Source: Typhlomys cinereus (taxonomy: Eukaryota > Chordata > Mammalia > Rodentia > Platacanthomyidae). Taken from it: a stretch of DNA of 64,000 nucleotides. Within the stretch, counting starts at the first letter, position 1. The number at the start of each line of letters is the position of its first letter. The stretch is taken from NCBI GenBank assembly GCA_023101885.1, contig JALPQD010000412.1, positions 1,000,534 through 1,064,533 of the forward strand, given 5' to 3'. The position numbers were made by a program, and so were the translations under genes. Below, piece after piece: positions 1-11,874 of this stretch. The notes beneath the pieces were generated by a model. The model did no database searches and was not told where the DNA came from. It saw only the letters and a program-made list of their open reading frames with translations.

Positions 1-284
1 TTCTTCCAGCCTCGAATGGGAGGTAGTTTAACTGTCCTGATTAGGGGTGACCTATTTGCAGATGCTTTTTTACTTTGTACTTTGGCCAGTTGTAGTTCTT
101 TGCATTACAGATCTTTTTCCGCATGTGGGAAAGTCTGGGTTTGTGCTTAGTGATTAGATAAGTGATTAGATGGTGGCTTATTATCAAGTATTTATAATTG
201 ACAGTAAGCAGTTTGTTCCCTCCTAGGGCCTATGGTCTCCCTATCTGTAGATGTTTGGCTTGGTTTACAGTATCAAGGATGTGT

Positions 285-600
285 TTGATTGCTTCCCCTC
301 TTTTAGGGTCCTCCCCATTCCCCCATTCCCTCAGATTTATATTTCTTTCTAGTTTATGGATATTATAGGAATTTCCATTTTAGAGTATCATTCCGTAGGC
401 TCAAAGTGAACATTCACATATAAGGGAGAACAATCAATGTTTGTCTTTTTTGTGTGTGGGGTATTTCAATGTTCTATCTTCCAATTCCATCCATTTGCCA
501 GAAAATTCTATATTCTTGATGACTGAATATTATTCCTTTATGTCTATGTACCACATTTTCATTATCTCTTCACCCAGTGATGGAAATCTTATACCAGTAT
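285..600 (-). mobile_element. Old LINE-1 fragment, end of ORF2 and 3' UTR
   Basis: Read on the minus strand this resembles the end of L1 ORF2 and its 3' flank. The plus strand shows the antisense of the conserved L1 C-terminal region (CCATCCATTTGCCAG, then a sequence like the usual TGTACCACATTTTC). It is too diverged for an open frame. Class is confident, subfamily unknown. Confidence 0.7.
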
Positions 601-915
601 TTTTTCACTTAAATTTTCATAGGTATGTATTCATTGTACTCAATGATGGGTTTCAGAAAGACATTTAATACAAGAATAGCATGTATTTGTCCATTTTCGC
701 CCCATATCTCTCATTCCCCCCCCCACGGGTTCTCTCCATTTCCCAGAGTGTCTTGTTTCTAATTTCTTGTTATATATTTAAGTACGTTTTATGTATTCAT
801 GCACACATGTATGGTTTTATGTAACTATATAGACTCTCAGATCTACTGATGAAAGAAAACATTTATCTTTCCATTTCTGACTTATTCCTCTTATGATGAT
901 GATCATGCCATGTTT
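601..915 (-). mobile_element. Probable old LINE-1 3' UTR fragment
   Basis: AT-rich sequence with a short C-run (718-724) and phrases typical of rodent L1 3' ends in antisense (for example TATGTATTCATTGTAC). It separates the L1 piece before it from a SINE after it. It could be unique DNA. Confidence 0.35.
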
Positions 916-919
916 TCTT

Positions 920-1228
920 TTTTATTCGCAGTGTTTGTGCATGTATGTGTGTGTGTTCACTTGTGTGAATGAGTGTGGAGCCCTGAGAAAGATGTTGATA
1001 CACTGATCTATTACTTTCTGAGATATTGACAAAGATTCTCACTGAGTCTGAAGACTGCCAATTGGATAGGTTGGACTAGACAGAAATCTCCTGGGATATT
1101 CCTGTTTTGCATATCAGAGCTGGGGTTACACTGTCTTTCGCAGCTTGGACATGGGTGCTGGCTATTCAAACTCAGATCCTTAGGCTTGGGTGGCAGGTGT
1201 TCTTTCTCACTTAACCATTTCCACAACA
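920..1228 (-). mobile_element. B4-like SINE (old)
   Basis: The plus strand shows the antisense order seen in B4 elements: a GT-rich tail, a B1-like middle (CTGGGGTTACA near 1120), then an ID-like end with TCAAACTCAGATCCTTAGG and a diverged promoter box. Heavily mutated. Confidence 0.55.
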
Positions 1229-1234
1229 CCTATC

Positions 1235-1350
1235 ACATTATCTTTACCTGTTCATCTGCCAATGGGCATCTAGGCTGGTTCCATATGTTACCTCTTGTGA
1301 ATAATACTGCAATAAAAATGGATATGCAGGTATCTCTGTGGTCTGCTATA
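1235..1350 (-). mobile_element. Old LINE-1 ORF2 fragment
   Basis: Contains the antisense of the conserved L1 stretch CCAATGGGCATCTAGGCTGG followed by GAATAATACTGCAATAAAAATGG. It overlaps in L1 coordinates with 285-600, so it is probably a separate fragment rather than the far side of one insertion. Confidence 0.65.
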
Positions 1351-1559
1351 AATATCACTTTTTTAATCCAGTTAACGCAGTACACATTGAAATATGATAC
1401 TATTTATTTTAATTTTTAAATACATTTTGTAGAAGGGGAGATGCTGAAAATACATACTGCTATGTTTGCTTTAAAAATTTAAAACTTTTGGTCTTATGAT
1501 AATCACAAAGACCACACATTGTTTTTTTTCTGATCAAGTTCCTTTATTTTCGCTTTTTA

Positions 1560-1990
1560 AAATTTTATTTATTTATTTATTTTTAGTTTTACAAGCATAT
1601 TGAGTACTAATCTCTGCTTCCCTCCATCCCCCTCCCTTCCGCTCATCAATTCATTCCATTCCCTCCTACCCTCCTGTGTGGTCACTTCTAAGGACCGCAG
1701 GATTCCCTGTGGCTTATCTATTCTTGTGGGGGTTCTGATTTCTGTGGCATACCAAGTTGCTCCTCCTTGGGACACCCTGCTGATAGGGGCATTTCCTTTC
1801 ACTCATCCAGCTTTAGTCTCTTGGATTTCCACTGTGTGTTCTTATCTCTCTTGAGTTCCTCTTCCTCGTAGTCTATAGGGTCATGTTGGTATGTCAGTCA
1901 TTATGTAGGTCTTGTAAAGGCAAGTCTCACTGCAGTGAGTTCCTGGATGCAGCAGTCTTGCTTTGAATGGAATGTCTTGTCCAATGGAAG
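1560..1990 (-). mobile_element. Older LINE-1 3' UTR copy, CATATTGAGTA subfamily
   Basis: Starts with a T/TTTA-rich tail, then ACAAGCATATTGAGTA and a pyrimidine-rich tract, that is, polypurine on the minus strand. Sister copies lie at 20,532-20,984 and 63,255-63,570. Shared phrases include CATCCAGCTTTAG, ATGTTGGTATGTCAGTCATTATG and CAGTGAGTTCC. L1 assignment is inferred from the polypurine tract and 3' tail. Confidence 0.6.
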
Positions 1991-2504
1991 ATCGCACATT
2001 TTTTTTTGATTATCTCTAACTGTTCCAAATTTCAGGTGTCTAAAGGAGAAAATATTGAAGTATTTGCAATAATTAAGCCATTGGACAAAGAGCTAATTCT
2101 AATTCTTTTAATTATGTTTTCTTGTATATTTTATGTTGTTATGGTTAAAAACCTTTTGTGCTTACTCTAGCAGCTAATTAAGTTATCTTAAAGACAGATA
2201 AAAATCACTAACAGTTTTGATAAGTGAATGGCTAAGTCTAAATGGGTTATTGTAATGAACTTCAGGTGTTGGAAAGAGGATAGCCTTCTGAACTGAAAGT
2301 GTATGCAGTTTCCATATTTTCCTATACAATGCCCTTTGCTTCCAATGTCAAACAAATGATTCTGAGATGATTCTCAGGGATCTCCAACATTTCAAAAAAA
2401 AAAAAGAAAGCGCTTTTAGAAAAATTTGTTTTACTTTATGCTTAGGTATTTGGCTTGAATGTTAAATTAAGATAATGCCTTTTATTATGGAATATCCTTT
2501 TTCC
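1991..2504. other. No recognised feature
   Basis: AT-rich DNA with short A-runs (2394-2404). No long open frame, no repeat I recognise. Confidence 0.5.
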
Positions 2505-2612
2505 TTTTTAAAATTAAATTTATTCTTTAACTATTTCGTACATGTATATAATGCATTCTGATTACCTCTATCCCCAGTCTCTCTAATTGCTCCTCCACCT
2601 CCATCAAACACC
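2505..2612 (-). mobile_element. Small LINE-1 3' end fragment
   Basis: TTCGTACATGTATATAATGCATTCTGATTACC followed by a short CT-rich stretch resembles an antisense old rodent L1 3' terminus. Assignment is weak because of length. Confidence 0.35.
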
Positions 2613-2615
2613 TTT

Positions 2616-3085
2616 TTAGTTTTTAAGGGGAGAAACACATTTATTTGGCTTAGGGTTCAGGGGAATATAATCCATTATGGTGGTTGGGAAAGGCATGGCA
2701 GGTGGCAGAAACTGAAAATGGCTCAAGTCATTGCAACCATCATGGAGGCAGAGGGCAAGCAGCAAATTGCAAGAGCAGACTACTAGAGGAAGCAAGAGGT
2801 AGTAGTATCCATCCATGTCTCAAGACCCACCCCCTGTCATGATTTCTCCAGTAAGACTCCATTTCCTAAAGGTGCCCTCACCTTCCCAAACATTAATATC
2901 AGCTAAGGTTGTAAACACATGATGCTGTGGGGGACAATTCACATTCAAACCTTGACATTCCATCTCTTGGCCCTCATAGGCTCATAGCCACTTAATGATG
3001 CAACTCACACCATTTTAAAAGTCACACAGACTATAGCAGTCCCAATAAAGTCCAAAGCTTCCTTTGAAACTCAAGGCAGTTTCTT
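2616..3085 (+). repeat. Dispersed repeat of unassigned class, copy 1
   Basis: Shares phrase order with 15,826-16,135 and in part 21,385-21,605: a GGGGAGAAA...ATTTGGCTTA opening, GGCAGAGGGCAAGCAG in the middle, then a CA-rich region with CCACCCCC, a TTCCCAAACATTAATATCAG-like stretch and GGGGGACAATTCACATTCAAACC. The layout recalls internal parts of rodent MaLR or other old LTR elements, but I cannot name the family. Confidence 0.5.
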
Positions 3086-3509
3086 GTGACCTTTTATAGA
3101 AACAAAAAGCAAGTTATGCATTTCCGATATGCAATGGATCAGCTTAAACATTCATCAGATGGGATATTTTGCATACATGAATTGAGTTGTCAAAGAGTAA
3201 GGTCTTTAAAAAAGAGATTGACAAATCAAGGTTGGGGATTGGTTAAAGAATGTCCCAAGTGTTTTAAGCCTCATAGTGGTGTGGCTTCATTTCAATTTTA
3301 ATGAATAGGCATTTGTTGAACAACTATTTGTGGAGCATGCTCCTGGATATGTATCTATTCCCTGGAAGTATTTTACAGTCTAGTCAGAGACAAGAGAACA
3401 TGAAATAATTTGATGTAAGTTAGTACCAACGATGATACTAATCAGTACCAAATTATTCTAACACTCTCCATAACGTTGACATCATTACTGGTAATTTCTA
3501 TCCTTAACA

Positions 3510-3648
3510 CATTCAGGCAATGATGGTGGGGTGAAGTGGGGACTATTTTCTGCTTTATACATGAAGAAACTGAGGCAAAGTTCAGTTAAAAATTTCAAAG
3601 TATCAAATCTAGAAAATGCAATAAGAATAAAGCCCACAAGTCTGACTT
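3510..3648 (-). mobile_element. MIR-like SINE remnant
   Basis: Contains TACATGAAGAAACTGAGGC, the antisense of the MIR core GCCTCAGTTTC..TCATCTGTA. Interrupted on its right side by the lineage SINE. Confidence 0.5.
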
Positions 3649-3649
3649 T

Positions 3650-3691
3650 TGAGTCTGTGATTTTATTTTGTTTATTTATTTATTTTATTTG

Positions 3692-3726
<35 letters not shown>

Positions 3727-3980
3727 ATCAGAGGGCACTGTGTGTCCCTGTGGAAGACCAAGGGTGACTTCAGGAATCACCCTGCATTGCTTCTACCTTC
3801 TTTTCACTTTGCTCTGGGATTTGTCAGGCTCTGCCCACCAGGGCCAGAAGTAAAGGGGACTACTGTTTCTGCCTGGTGTTTTTAGGTAGGATCTGGGATC
3901 CGAATTCAGGACCTTCTGCTTGGGAGGCAGAGTCTTAATCTCTGAACCATCTCTTCAGCCCTGAGTCTGTGACTTTATTT
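3650..3980 (-). mobile_element. tRNA-derived lineage SINE with target duplication
   Basis: Element body 3669-3961 on the minus strand, flanked by a 19-bp target-site duplication (3650-3668 and 3962-3980; TGAGTCTGTGAYTTTATTT, one mismatch). On the minus strand it opens GGGCTGAAGAGATGG and reads through a tRNA-like A box and B box (GGATCC region), a GC-rich body and a (CA)n tail. Inserted into a MIR remnant. Confidence 0.85.
3691..3726. repeat. (GT)n microsatellite in SINE tail
   Basis: Near-perfect GT dinucleotides with one TTG interruption. This is the antisense of the CA-rich SINE tail. Confidence 0.95.
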
Positions 3981-4405
3981 CCTTTTATTTTCTCTCTGGC
4001 AGAGGATGTTAGAAAATAGAACATTATACCTGTAAAAAACAGATGCTGGTGAGTGGTAGAAGGCTATTTTTAAGAAGATGCTTTTGAAGGGGTTCTTACT
4101 GGAAAACAAGTAAAGCATTTCTGAATTTTTCATATTCAAATTCACCTGTGGCTGTATGTACGCATGTATGAACGCATATTGTCAATGAGAACAAAAGCCA
4201 GAGATGAAATCAAATTCAGAATTTTTTATGTTGACAATCAGAGATCTGCTTCTGGGTATAATATTTCACTTCACAGATTGGCGTTCTTAAAAAATATAAT
4301 GACATACTGCACATTTCTTTCATTTATGGCGTTCAAGTCAGTGGATATTCACTGAGTTTTCTAATCACTGCAACAGTTAATTTTAGAACATTCTTACTGC
4401 CCCCC
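3981..4405. other. No recognised feature
   Basis: AT-rich, contains only short non-conserved frames. Nothing resembling splice-bounded coding sequence was seen. Confidence 0.5.
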
Positions 4406-4803
4406 TGTGGCAGTTAGTTTTAGACATCAGCTTGACAGTTTAGAATTGAGATTTTAGGCATAGGCATGGAGAATTATTTAGTTAGGTAAGCCTCTGAGCA
4501 AGTCTGTAGGAATTTATCTAATTGACATGGGAAGACCTAGCCCTTAGTGGATGGGCTAGGATGGATAAAACAGAGACCTGTTTGGAATTTGGTAGAATGG
4601 CAAACTAGATGGTCTGCATTTATCTCTGCCCTTCTCTTAGTGCTTTGTGTGGATGAGATATGGCCAGTTTCCTTGGCTTCTGATGTTGGTATCACTCTCT
4701 TGCCATGATGATCAGCTGTACCTTGAAATGGTGAGCATAGATGCATCTCTTGTTTCTTTGTGTTGTTTGGATTGCGTATTTATGTCAGTAAGTGAAGAGT
4801 AAC
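4406..4803 (+). mobile_element. MaLR-like solo LTR, 415-bp family (diverged)
   Basis: About 400 bp with the same order of phrases as the better copies at 44,324 and 60,602: a CAGCTTGACAG motif near the 5' end, ATTGACATGGGAAGACCTAGCCC, then TATGGCCAGTTTCCTTGG. Begins TGTGG. End and target duplication not resolvable. Confidence 0.65.
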
Positions 4804-7435
4804 TGGGACCTCCCCCTAACAAAGGAGAACCATGTGTTTTGAAACAAAAGAGGCCATAAACAAGACATAAACAAGTGCTGGTTCCACTTCTTCCCTGCTA
4901 AATGGCCAGAGATATCTGCTGTGTGCCATTTACATCTTAATGCTGCTTTTCCCCCAGTGTGGTTTCAAACTGTTGTTGACTGACTCCTTTTAATTTCATT
5001 TTGATCACTGACTAATCTTTCAAAGGATTATTTATTTGTTCAAATTAGTTATATGAATGTGTTATTCAGAAAATACTGACATTAGTACTAAATAAATATA
5101 ATTCAGGCATGTATTTATAAACAAACTGCTAAGCCCAATAGTGTTAATCACCATCTTCTTGTCTTTTGCATTCTATCATGTGTTCTTACAATGTGGTGGT
5201 CAGCTGTATCTGAGGAATTTTATGGAACTCCATGGATATTTTAAAATATTTTCTAAGGCTATGCCTGACATAGGTTAATAGTGGGACTGACATAGGTTAA
5301 TAATGGAGAATCGGTTGAAATAAAACAATCTTTTGGATTTTGGCTGAAAGATAGTATTGGAATACTATGTCTTGAAAAAATGTATTACTGAATGCATATT
5401 GTGATAGTATAGCCAGATATGAACTAATTGCAGTTTTTAATTTTTTTCAGACTGTTGCTTTTCAGCCACTTAGTCTTCAGAAAAATAAGTTAGTGTTAGA
5501 ATCAAAAGTTGCCTTTTAGTCTACTTGCAATGACCAAGGCAAATAACTGTGTGGATGTTGGAGGAAGCATCCTGTTCCCAAGTCTTCATCAGAATATAAT
5601 AATAAGTTGCAGTACTATTTTTCAGGCTAAGGGATTGCTATTTGATTTTCACTATTCTAAAAATCTTTATATAATTAGCTGTCACAAACAAGTGTGCTTT
5701 GAAGTAAATTAACTTGATCGCTTTTGTCATGTGAGATTTTACACTACTCTTGATTTTTTTCTAACTTCTGTGTTCAAAGTGATTCCGAAATGTTACTGTA
5801 CATTCTCAGTACTTGTTTATGTTTATTATATTCTTGGGTTGAGTTCCTCCTCAGGGAACAAAAAGCTGTAGTTGATGTTAAAGTGGCTTGATTCGTTTAA
5901 AATTATTTGTTATAAATCTCAAGTGTAGTTTTTAATTTGCTTTGATGGATACTTGGTTTTGCCTTTTGTGATGAAAGTGTCCTTTCATAAAACTTATAGG
6001 CAGGATAGAATCACACAGATGACACAGTTTTTAATGGAAGAAGGAAACTAAGTGTACTTTTCAATGGAATCAAGACATCAAGGTGTTGTGTAGATTTTGG
6101 GAAAAAAAGATACTTGATTTTTCTACTGTCTTCTTTATGGCTAGATTTTGTTTATTAAGCCTATATGCTATTTGGCTATGAAAAAAGGCTACCAATCTGC
6201 TCCTTTAAAGTAAACCAAATTGATCTGGTTTAAAAGAGCCTTAAGGAACAGAAAGTATACTGTTTAGCAAAGTGGATTTAGAATATTGTGACTATTATGT
6301 TTTCTAGGACTTGACTGATTTACTGGTTATAAAAATGAAGCCATTACAATATACTCATCAGAAGTTGCTTCAAAATGGTCTAATTTTCTGCTTAAAGTAA
6401 TGTCTGAAGTTTGGAGTCTGAAATGGTTTAGAAGAGCTCTTTGTCTGGTTTGGAACCACTTACTGTTTTTATAAACTGATTTGCTTTACCTACAGATAAA
6501 GATAACATCCACTGGCTTTCATTAGATTTAATATGTAGGGAAGCACCTTGCTTCCCTGGAACATGGAAATAAAGCATTATATGTGAATTCATCCAGCAAA
6601 AAATGAGTGAGGACTTCCCTGAATAAGGTCGTGGGGATTCAGTGGTTAACAAGACCCAGTCCTACCTTCATTCTATGAGCTGGTCACAGTATTCTGTTTG
6701 CCCTTTTCTTCTACCCAGAGAATGGGAAAGGGAGCCAAAGAAAACTCAGTTCTTTTGATTTAAGAATTTAAGTTAAGAGTACACACATCACTTTCAAGTG
6801 TATCTCACTGGCCTAATCTTAGTGTTATAGTGACATCTAGCTATGAAGGATACTAGAAAATAATGCCTTTCACTCATGGTCATATGAGAAATGAAGAACA
6901 AATACTGAGGATAGAAAGCAGCTTTTACTATACATTGTCCTTAATGGATTGGTCCACTTCATGACTTATTTAAACATAATATCTCTTAAAATTGCCTGTG
7001 TTTACTTTGAAGGAATGTTGTTACAGTGGTTTCAGGTTTTATTCTGTGGCTTGCTTTCTCTATTGCTTTGGGTCTAAAATTAAGTCCAAGTCTCTCTTTT
7101 TAGCTCATGGAAGTTAGAAAACAAAAGGAGAAAGAGGGCCAGAGAAAAGAATGGTCCCTTAGGGCATGCCCCCAAAGACCTCTCTCTTCATCTCTACTCC
7201 GTCTCTTCCATTTCCATTTTTTACTTCTCAGTAGTCCATCAAGTTATGAACCACTCACTAGTGGATTAACCCACTGAGGAAATCCAAACCCTCATGATCA
7301 GATTACTTTCTAAAAGCCTCCATTCTAAATATCACTGCATTAGGGAATGAGCTTTCACATATGAATTTGGGCGTGGGGCATTTCACACTCATCTATAATA
7401 CAGACTCAGTGTGGTCAGTCTCATGGTTATCTTTC
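4804..7435. other. Long stretch without recognised feature
   Basis: About 2.6 kb of AT-rich DNA with only short frames. The only local structure I noted is the small duplication at 5265-5302. It could hold very old repeats or conserved noncoding sequence that cannot be recognised by eye. Confidence 0.5.
5265..5302. repeat. 22-bp tandem duplication
   Basis: CTGACATAGGTTAATA occurs at 5265-5280 and again at 5287-5302, a 22-bp period. Probably a local replication slip. Confidence 0.8.
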
Positions 7436-7439
7436 TTGC

Positions 7440-7858
7440 CCCTCTCACCCATACCAGTGTTGGGTTCTAACTTGGAGTTTTCCTGGGACTACTTGCATAT
7501 CTCCAGCCTGGTCTCACACATTTACACTTGCTGCTCTTCCTGGAATGCTAGCTGCTTCCTGTCATTCAGACTTCAGTTTGGATGACTTTTCTTTGGGGAA
7601 GATTTCCTCTAAACCTCTTCTATTTCACAACCACTGCCAGGGATTTCTTTCCTTCACATATTTTTGTAGTTTCATTTGTCTCTCTTTTTGGCAACTCGTA
7701 CTGTAATTAATATTTTTGTTTCCCTGTGTCTCCCACTGGGTTATGAATTCATTGAGGGGAAGGAGCAAGGCAGTTATTTCTATTGCCTGGTATGATGCAT
7801 GACCCAAAATTGAATTTAATGTTAATGTTTAAATAAGTGAACGAATTAAATATTCCTA
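7440..7858 (+). mobile_element. LINE-2 3' end
   Basis: Follows the L2 consensus over a long distance: CTTCCTGGAATGCTAGCTG, CAGACTTCAGTTTGGATG, GGGAAGATTTCCTCTAAACC, then GGTTATGAATTCATTGAGGGG, GCCTGGTATGATGCATGA and a terminal AATAAGTGAACGAATT. No coding potential remains. Ancient mammalian repeat. Confidence 0.8.
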
Positions 7859-8074
7859 CTAATATCTTTTGGGTCAGGCTGGCAGGTCTTCCTACTTGCC
7901 GCCTTCAAATTATAACAGTTTTCTAGTATCCAGGATAATTTTATACTAGGTATTGACATAGTCATATATTTTTAAATATATCAAATTATAGGAAGTTCAA
8001 GAGGTGCATAAATTTTATAATTAGAAGAGATCTTAGGGATGATTTAATCTAGTTTCTCTGGTTTTAATTTTTTA

Positions 8075-8081
8075 ACGTGTG

Positions 8082-8127
<46 letters not shown>

Positions 8128-8338
8128 TGCAGGAGTATGTGTGCCAGTAAAAACCCATAAATGATACTGGGAATCATTCTGGATTGCTCTAGCTCCTTAT
8201 TGTTTTTCTCTTCCATGATCAGAATTGTAGTCTGCTGCTATTTTTGCCCAGCATTTTTACTTAGGATTTGGAGACATGAATTCAGGTCCTTTTGCTTTTG
8301 AGGCAAAGACTTTAAACCCTGAGTCATCTCTCCATCCC
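8075..8338 (-). mobile_element. tRNA-derived lineage SINE (old copy)
   Basis: The antisense SINE starts with the (GT)n tail at 8077-8125, then GGGAATCATTCTGGATTGC, a diverged body, and ends GAATTCAGGTCCTTTTGC...GAGTCATCTCTCCATCCCC, which is the antisense of the tRNA-like head. Confidence 0.75.
8077..8125. repeat. (GT)n microsatellite
   Basis: GT repeat with one GC substitution, forming the tail of the adjacent SINE. Confidence 0.95.
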
Positions 8339-9443
8339 CTAGTTTCTCTAATTTTAGAAAGATATGGGTGAGATATTAAAATTATTGTTTAAGTTTCTTT
8401 ATTTTTAAGGAGTTTGCAGCATCATTGAACAGATGATATTTGCAGACATGGAAAAGAAAATTTTTAAAAAAAGTGCCAAGGGAGTAGAAAAGGTTTGGAT
8501 AATTAGGGTAAATGTGACCAAGGAATTAGGCTTTGAAACAACTCTTAGTGGCTGCATTGGATTTTGAAATGAGAAAATTCAGAGTGTCTGGAATGTTTTA
8601 AAGAACGGGACAATAAAGATGCTGAGGAGAATTTGGGACATGTTTGGTTGCATGGTGCTCAGTAGTAACAAAGCAGAAAATGGGCATCAGAAAGTAGGGG
8701 AGCTTAAATAACAGGCTGCTGAGGGAAACCATGGGTACTATTTAATCAGATAACAAAGCTGATGAAAATTATTTTTATGTTTCTTCTGACTGATAAGTGG
8801 GTTGAATTTAAAGCTGAATGGATCATGAAGCTGGCACAATATCTAATATGCCAGCATGAGCTTATATGTAGTTAATTGGTTCTTTTTTTTTTTTTTTTTT
8901 TTTTTTTGCTCAGAGGCAAAAAAAAATAATGTAACACCAATTCCCATGATAATGAATATGACAATTCAGAGTATTTTCTTAATTGAGAAAGTAAATCCAA
9001 ACAGCAAGCTTATAATATTAGTAACTTGTATGGATTAGTTATGACATACTATAGATAATTTCATAAGCTCTCATGTTACGGCAATCAAGTACAAAAATTC
9101 CTGCAGTAACTGAGAACATGGAAGCAGCTGTGGCATGAGTCTGTCATTTCAAGCTGACAAATTAACATGAAGAAAGAAGTATGAACAAACCCTGTGCAGT
9201 TGGAACTCATTTTGTTCAAGAATGGTTTGGAGAGAGGTGATATCATTTTATAAAAGCAGCGATTTCCAGTACATTAAGTATTTCTGCTTCAGCCTTCAGT
9301 GGACAAAAATTACAGGCCTTCACTATGCATGAGTATTCATTAAGAACAATAGATACATAGATCTGGAGGGGTACATGGATGGCATTAACTTAGCCATTTG
9401 AAAATCTGTTAACTTCAAAAATATGCATTTTTCTTTTCTCTTT
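8339..9443. other. No recognised feature apart from T25 run
   Basis: A run of 25 T at 8883-8907 may be the tail of an antisense retroposed sequence, but no body could be recognised next to it. The remainder is AT-rich without open frames of interest. Confidence 0.45.
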
Positions 9444-9866
9444 TGTGCCAGTTAGCTATAGATATTAACTGACATTTGGAAGCTGGCTGAACTTTTTAAG
9501 TATATTTTTGAAGAATTAGCAGTTAAGAGAAACCCTGAGCTAGCTTTTTGGAGATTGCCTAATTGATGAAGGAAGATCCAGCCCATAGCCAATGGACCAT
9601 TCCCTCCATGAGTGGGTAAGTTACAGAGAGTTGGTTCTGTAGTTTGGCATTCTTTAGCATACTTTGTCATGCATACATGATATACAGGTAGACTGACAAA
9701 TGGAAAGATATGCCTCTAATTGATTATGATAACATATCCAGTTCCTTCAGCTCTTGATGTTGTGAACTCTCCTGCCAAGTTAGACTGTGAACTGTAACCT
9801 AAATCATAAGCAAAAAAGAATCCTTTGGTCCCCAAAGTTGTTTGGTCATGTATTTATCACCAACAC
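9444..9866 (+). mobile_element. MaLR-like solo LTR, 415-bp family (diverged)
   Basis: Same phrase order as the copy at 60,602: GAGATTGCCTAATTGATG, GGAAGATCCAGCCCATAG, CTCTCCTGCCAAGTTAGACTG then TGAACTGTAACC and GGTCATGTATTTATCA. A run like the LTR polyadenylation region precedes its end. Older than the 44- and 60-kb copies. Confidence 0.7.
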
Positions 9867-10309
9867 GAAGAAAAAATTAAATATCCTTTTTTCAAGGACT
9901 GAAGAAAAATTGACCTTAACCTTTTAAAAGATTATATACATATGAAAAATCTGTATCACTTATTTTTTTCATAAGTTTTACAAGGAAAATTTGAGTTAAA
10001 TGAATGCTCACTTATGTTATTCTGGTTTGAGTATAGTATGTTTGTTAAATCTTTTTGAGATTCCCTGCCTACAGTATTTGTTTCAGATTGTAGACAATTA
10101 AATATATGCACACATATTCTATACTGCCTTAGTAGTTTAATACAATTTAAAGTTGACTTCATGTGGGTTTTTGTAAATTAAACAAATGAGTACATATTAT
10201 TTTCTCTTTGTTTCTTTTTTTGGTACTCTGCTGTAGAATTTGGTAAACTCTAGCCCATCGTATACTTTTAATTCCTGTATAACAAAGTAAGAATCTATTA
10301 GAAAACAGT
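9867..10309. other. No recognised feature
   Basis: Very AT-rich, with A-runs and no repeat signature. Confidence 0.5.
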
Positions 10310-10612
10310 TTTTAATGTATGTGGTCTATGTATATGTTTGTGTGGATGTGCAGATATTTGTGTCCATACACATATGTGGAGGCCAGAGCTTGATATTGGC
10401 TGTTTTATAATTTTTTCACCATATTTTTTGAGACAAGGTCTCTCATTGGGCATGTGGTTTGAAGTTCTGGCTAGACTGGCCAGTATCCCTTGATATTGTC
10501 TTAACTCCACCACCCCAGCACTTGTCCTGTAACGCACTGTAGACTCAAACTTAGGTCTTTGTGTTTATACAATAAGCACCTTTCAAACTGAACCATTTCC
10601 CAACACCCAACG
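10310..10612 (-). mobile_element. B4-like SINE
   Basis: Antisense B4 organisation: a GT/CA-rich tail (TGTGGATGTGCAG), TATGTGGAGGCCAGAGC, a B1-like centre with TTTTTTGAGACAAGGTCTCTC and GGCTAGACTGGCCAG, then an ID-like 3' part ending CTGAACCATTTCCCAACACCC. Confidence 0.75.
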
Positions 10613-10699
10613 AATTTTTGTCATCATATGTCATTACATGGCTTATGGTTATAATACTTCAGAGAAGTCATACTTTTAATTTTGCATTTTCATGTGCTA

Positions 10700-11015
10700 T
10701 GTGTCTGTGGGGTAAGTGCGTGTGTGTATGCATGTGGGCATGTCTGTACATGTGTGTAGAGGTCAGAGGTTGGTATTGGGAATCATTCTCAACAACTCTT
10801 CCACTTTTTTTTTTTTTTTTTTGAGGCTGAATCTCTAACTAAACCTAGTGCTTATTCATAGGGCTCGGCTGGCTAACCAGCTTGCTGCGGGAATTTCCAG
10901 GTTCTGTCTTTCAGAGCTGGAATTAGAGGTGGGCTGCTGTACTTGCCTGACCTTTTACTTGAGGTCTAGGGATTTGAGCTATGGTTCTTTTGCTTATGTA
11001 TCAGTTACTTTAAGT
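10700..11015 (-). mobile_element. B4-like SINE
   Basis: Second antisense B4-type copy: GTGTGTAGAGGTCAGAGGTTGG, a T-run followed by GAGGCTGAATCTCTAAC, GGCTGGCTAACCAGC and a degenerate ID end. Lies about 90 bp from the previous copy in the same orientation. Confidence 0.65.
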
Positions 11016-11194
11016 GCCATTAAGAATAAAATCAAGTCTAGGGAAATCCTAGCTATAAGCTATTAAACATATATGTTCTATTCCCCAATCCAATGGAAAT
11101 ACTAATTAAAATATTTCACAGAATTTGCAGTATAGAATTTAATAGGCATTTACTATGTCCTTTCTATGTATTACATGAAGTGGTAGTGTGAATG

Positions 11195-11340
11195 CAGACA
11201 GCATTATAGTATAGTTGTGAGTAATACTGGCTCTGTCACTTGCCACTTGTGTCACTTCATTCTATTGAGTCATGGTTTCCTCTTCTCTGATTAAGAAGCA
11301 AGGAATTTTATGGGAATTCAGTGAAATGAGAGGTTTATTT
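11195..11340 (+). mobile_element. MIR SINE
   Basis: Shows the MIR order in sense orientation: ATAGTATAGTTGTGAGTAATACTGGCTCTG, a TGCCACTTGTGTCACTTC middle, and the core-like TCATGGTTTCCTCTTCTCTG. Strongly diverged, as expected for a mammal-wide element. Confidence 0.65.
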
Positions 11341-11611
11341 TGGTACAAAGAATCGTCCTTCCTTTCAAATTTAATTTCCCAATTATTTTATTTAAAACAA
11401 GCATCTATAGAGTAAATGACAGTAAAGAATAAAAATAAATTAAAATTTTAAAAATTGACAGTAAAAGAACTAGTTAGTTTAAAAATAAACAAATGGATAG
11501 TTATCAAATAAGAGACAAGTTTGAATACATAAATTAGTCATTATTTTAATGTGAAGTACAAATAATGGAAAAATGAGAAAACATTGATTGCCAGAGTAAA
11601 AATGATTGGGC

Positions 11612-11657
11612 TGGTGATGAGACAGTGATGAGATGGTGATGAGTAGGTGATGAGACA
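11612..11657. repeat. Short imperfect minisatellite, GTGATGAGA unit
   Basis: Four imperfect copies of a 10-13 bp unit based on GTGATGAGA(C/T). No known function. Confidence 0.7.
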
Positions 11658-11750
11658 TGATTTCAATCCTTTTGATCCTGGAGCCCACTGAACTTCTGAA
11701 AAATATTGTTCTGTGGTCTCTACACATTTGCCATGGAATGCGCATTCTTG

Positions 11751-11773
11751 CTCTCTCTCTCTCTCTCTCTCTC
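11751..11773. repeat. (CT)n microsatellite
   Basis: Uninterrupted CT dinucleotides. Confidence 0.95.
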
Positions 11774-11874
11774 AAAAAATGCTACTGGCTCTCACAAGCT
11801 GGCTTTTAACTTGCTGTGTAGTCCATGGTGAACTTTCAGTCCTTGTGTTTCAGTCCTTGTTTTCACTTTTTTTC

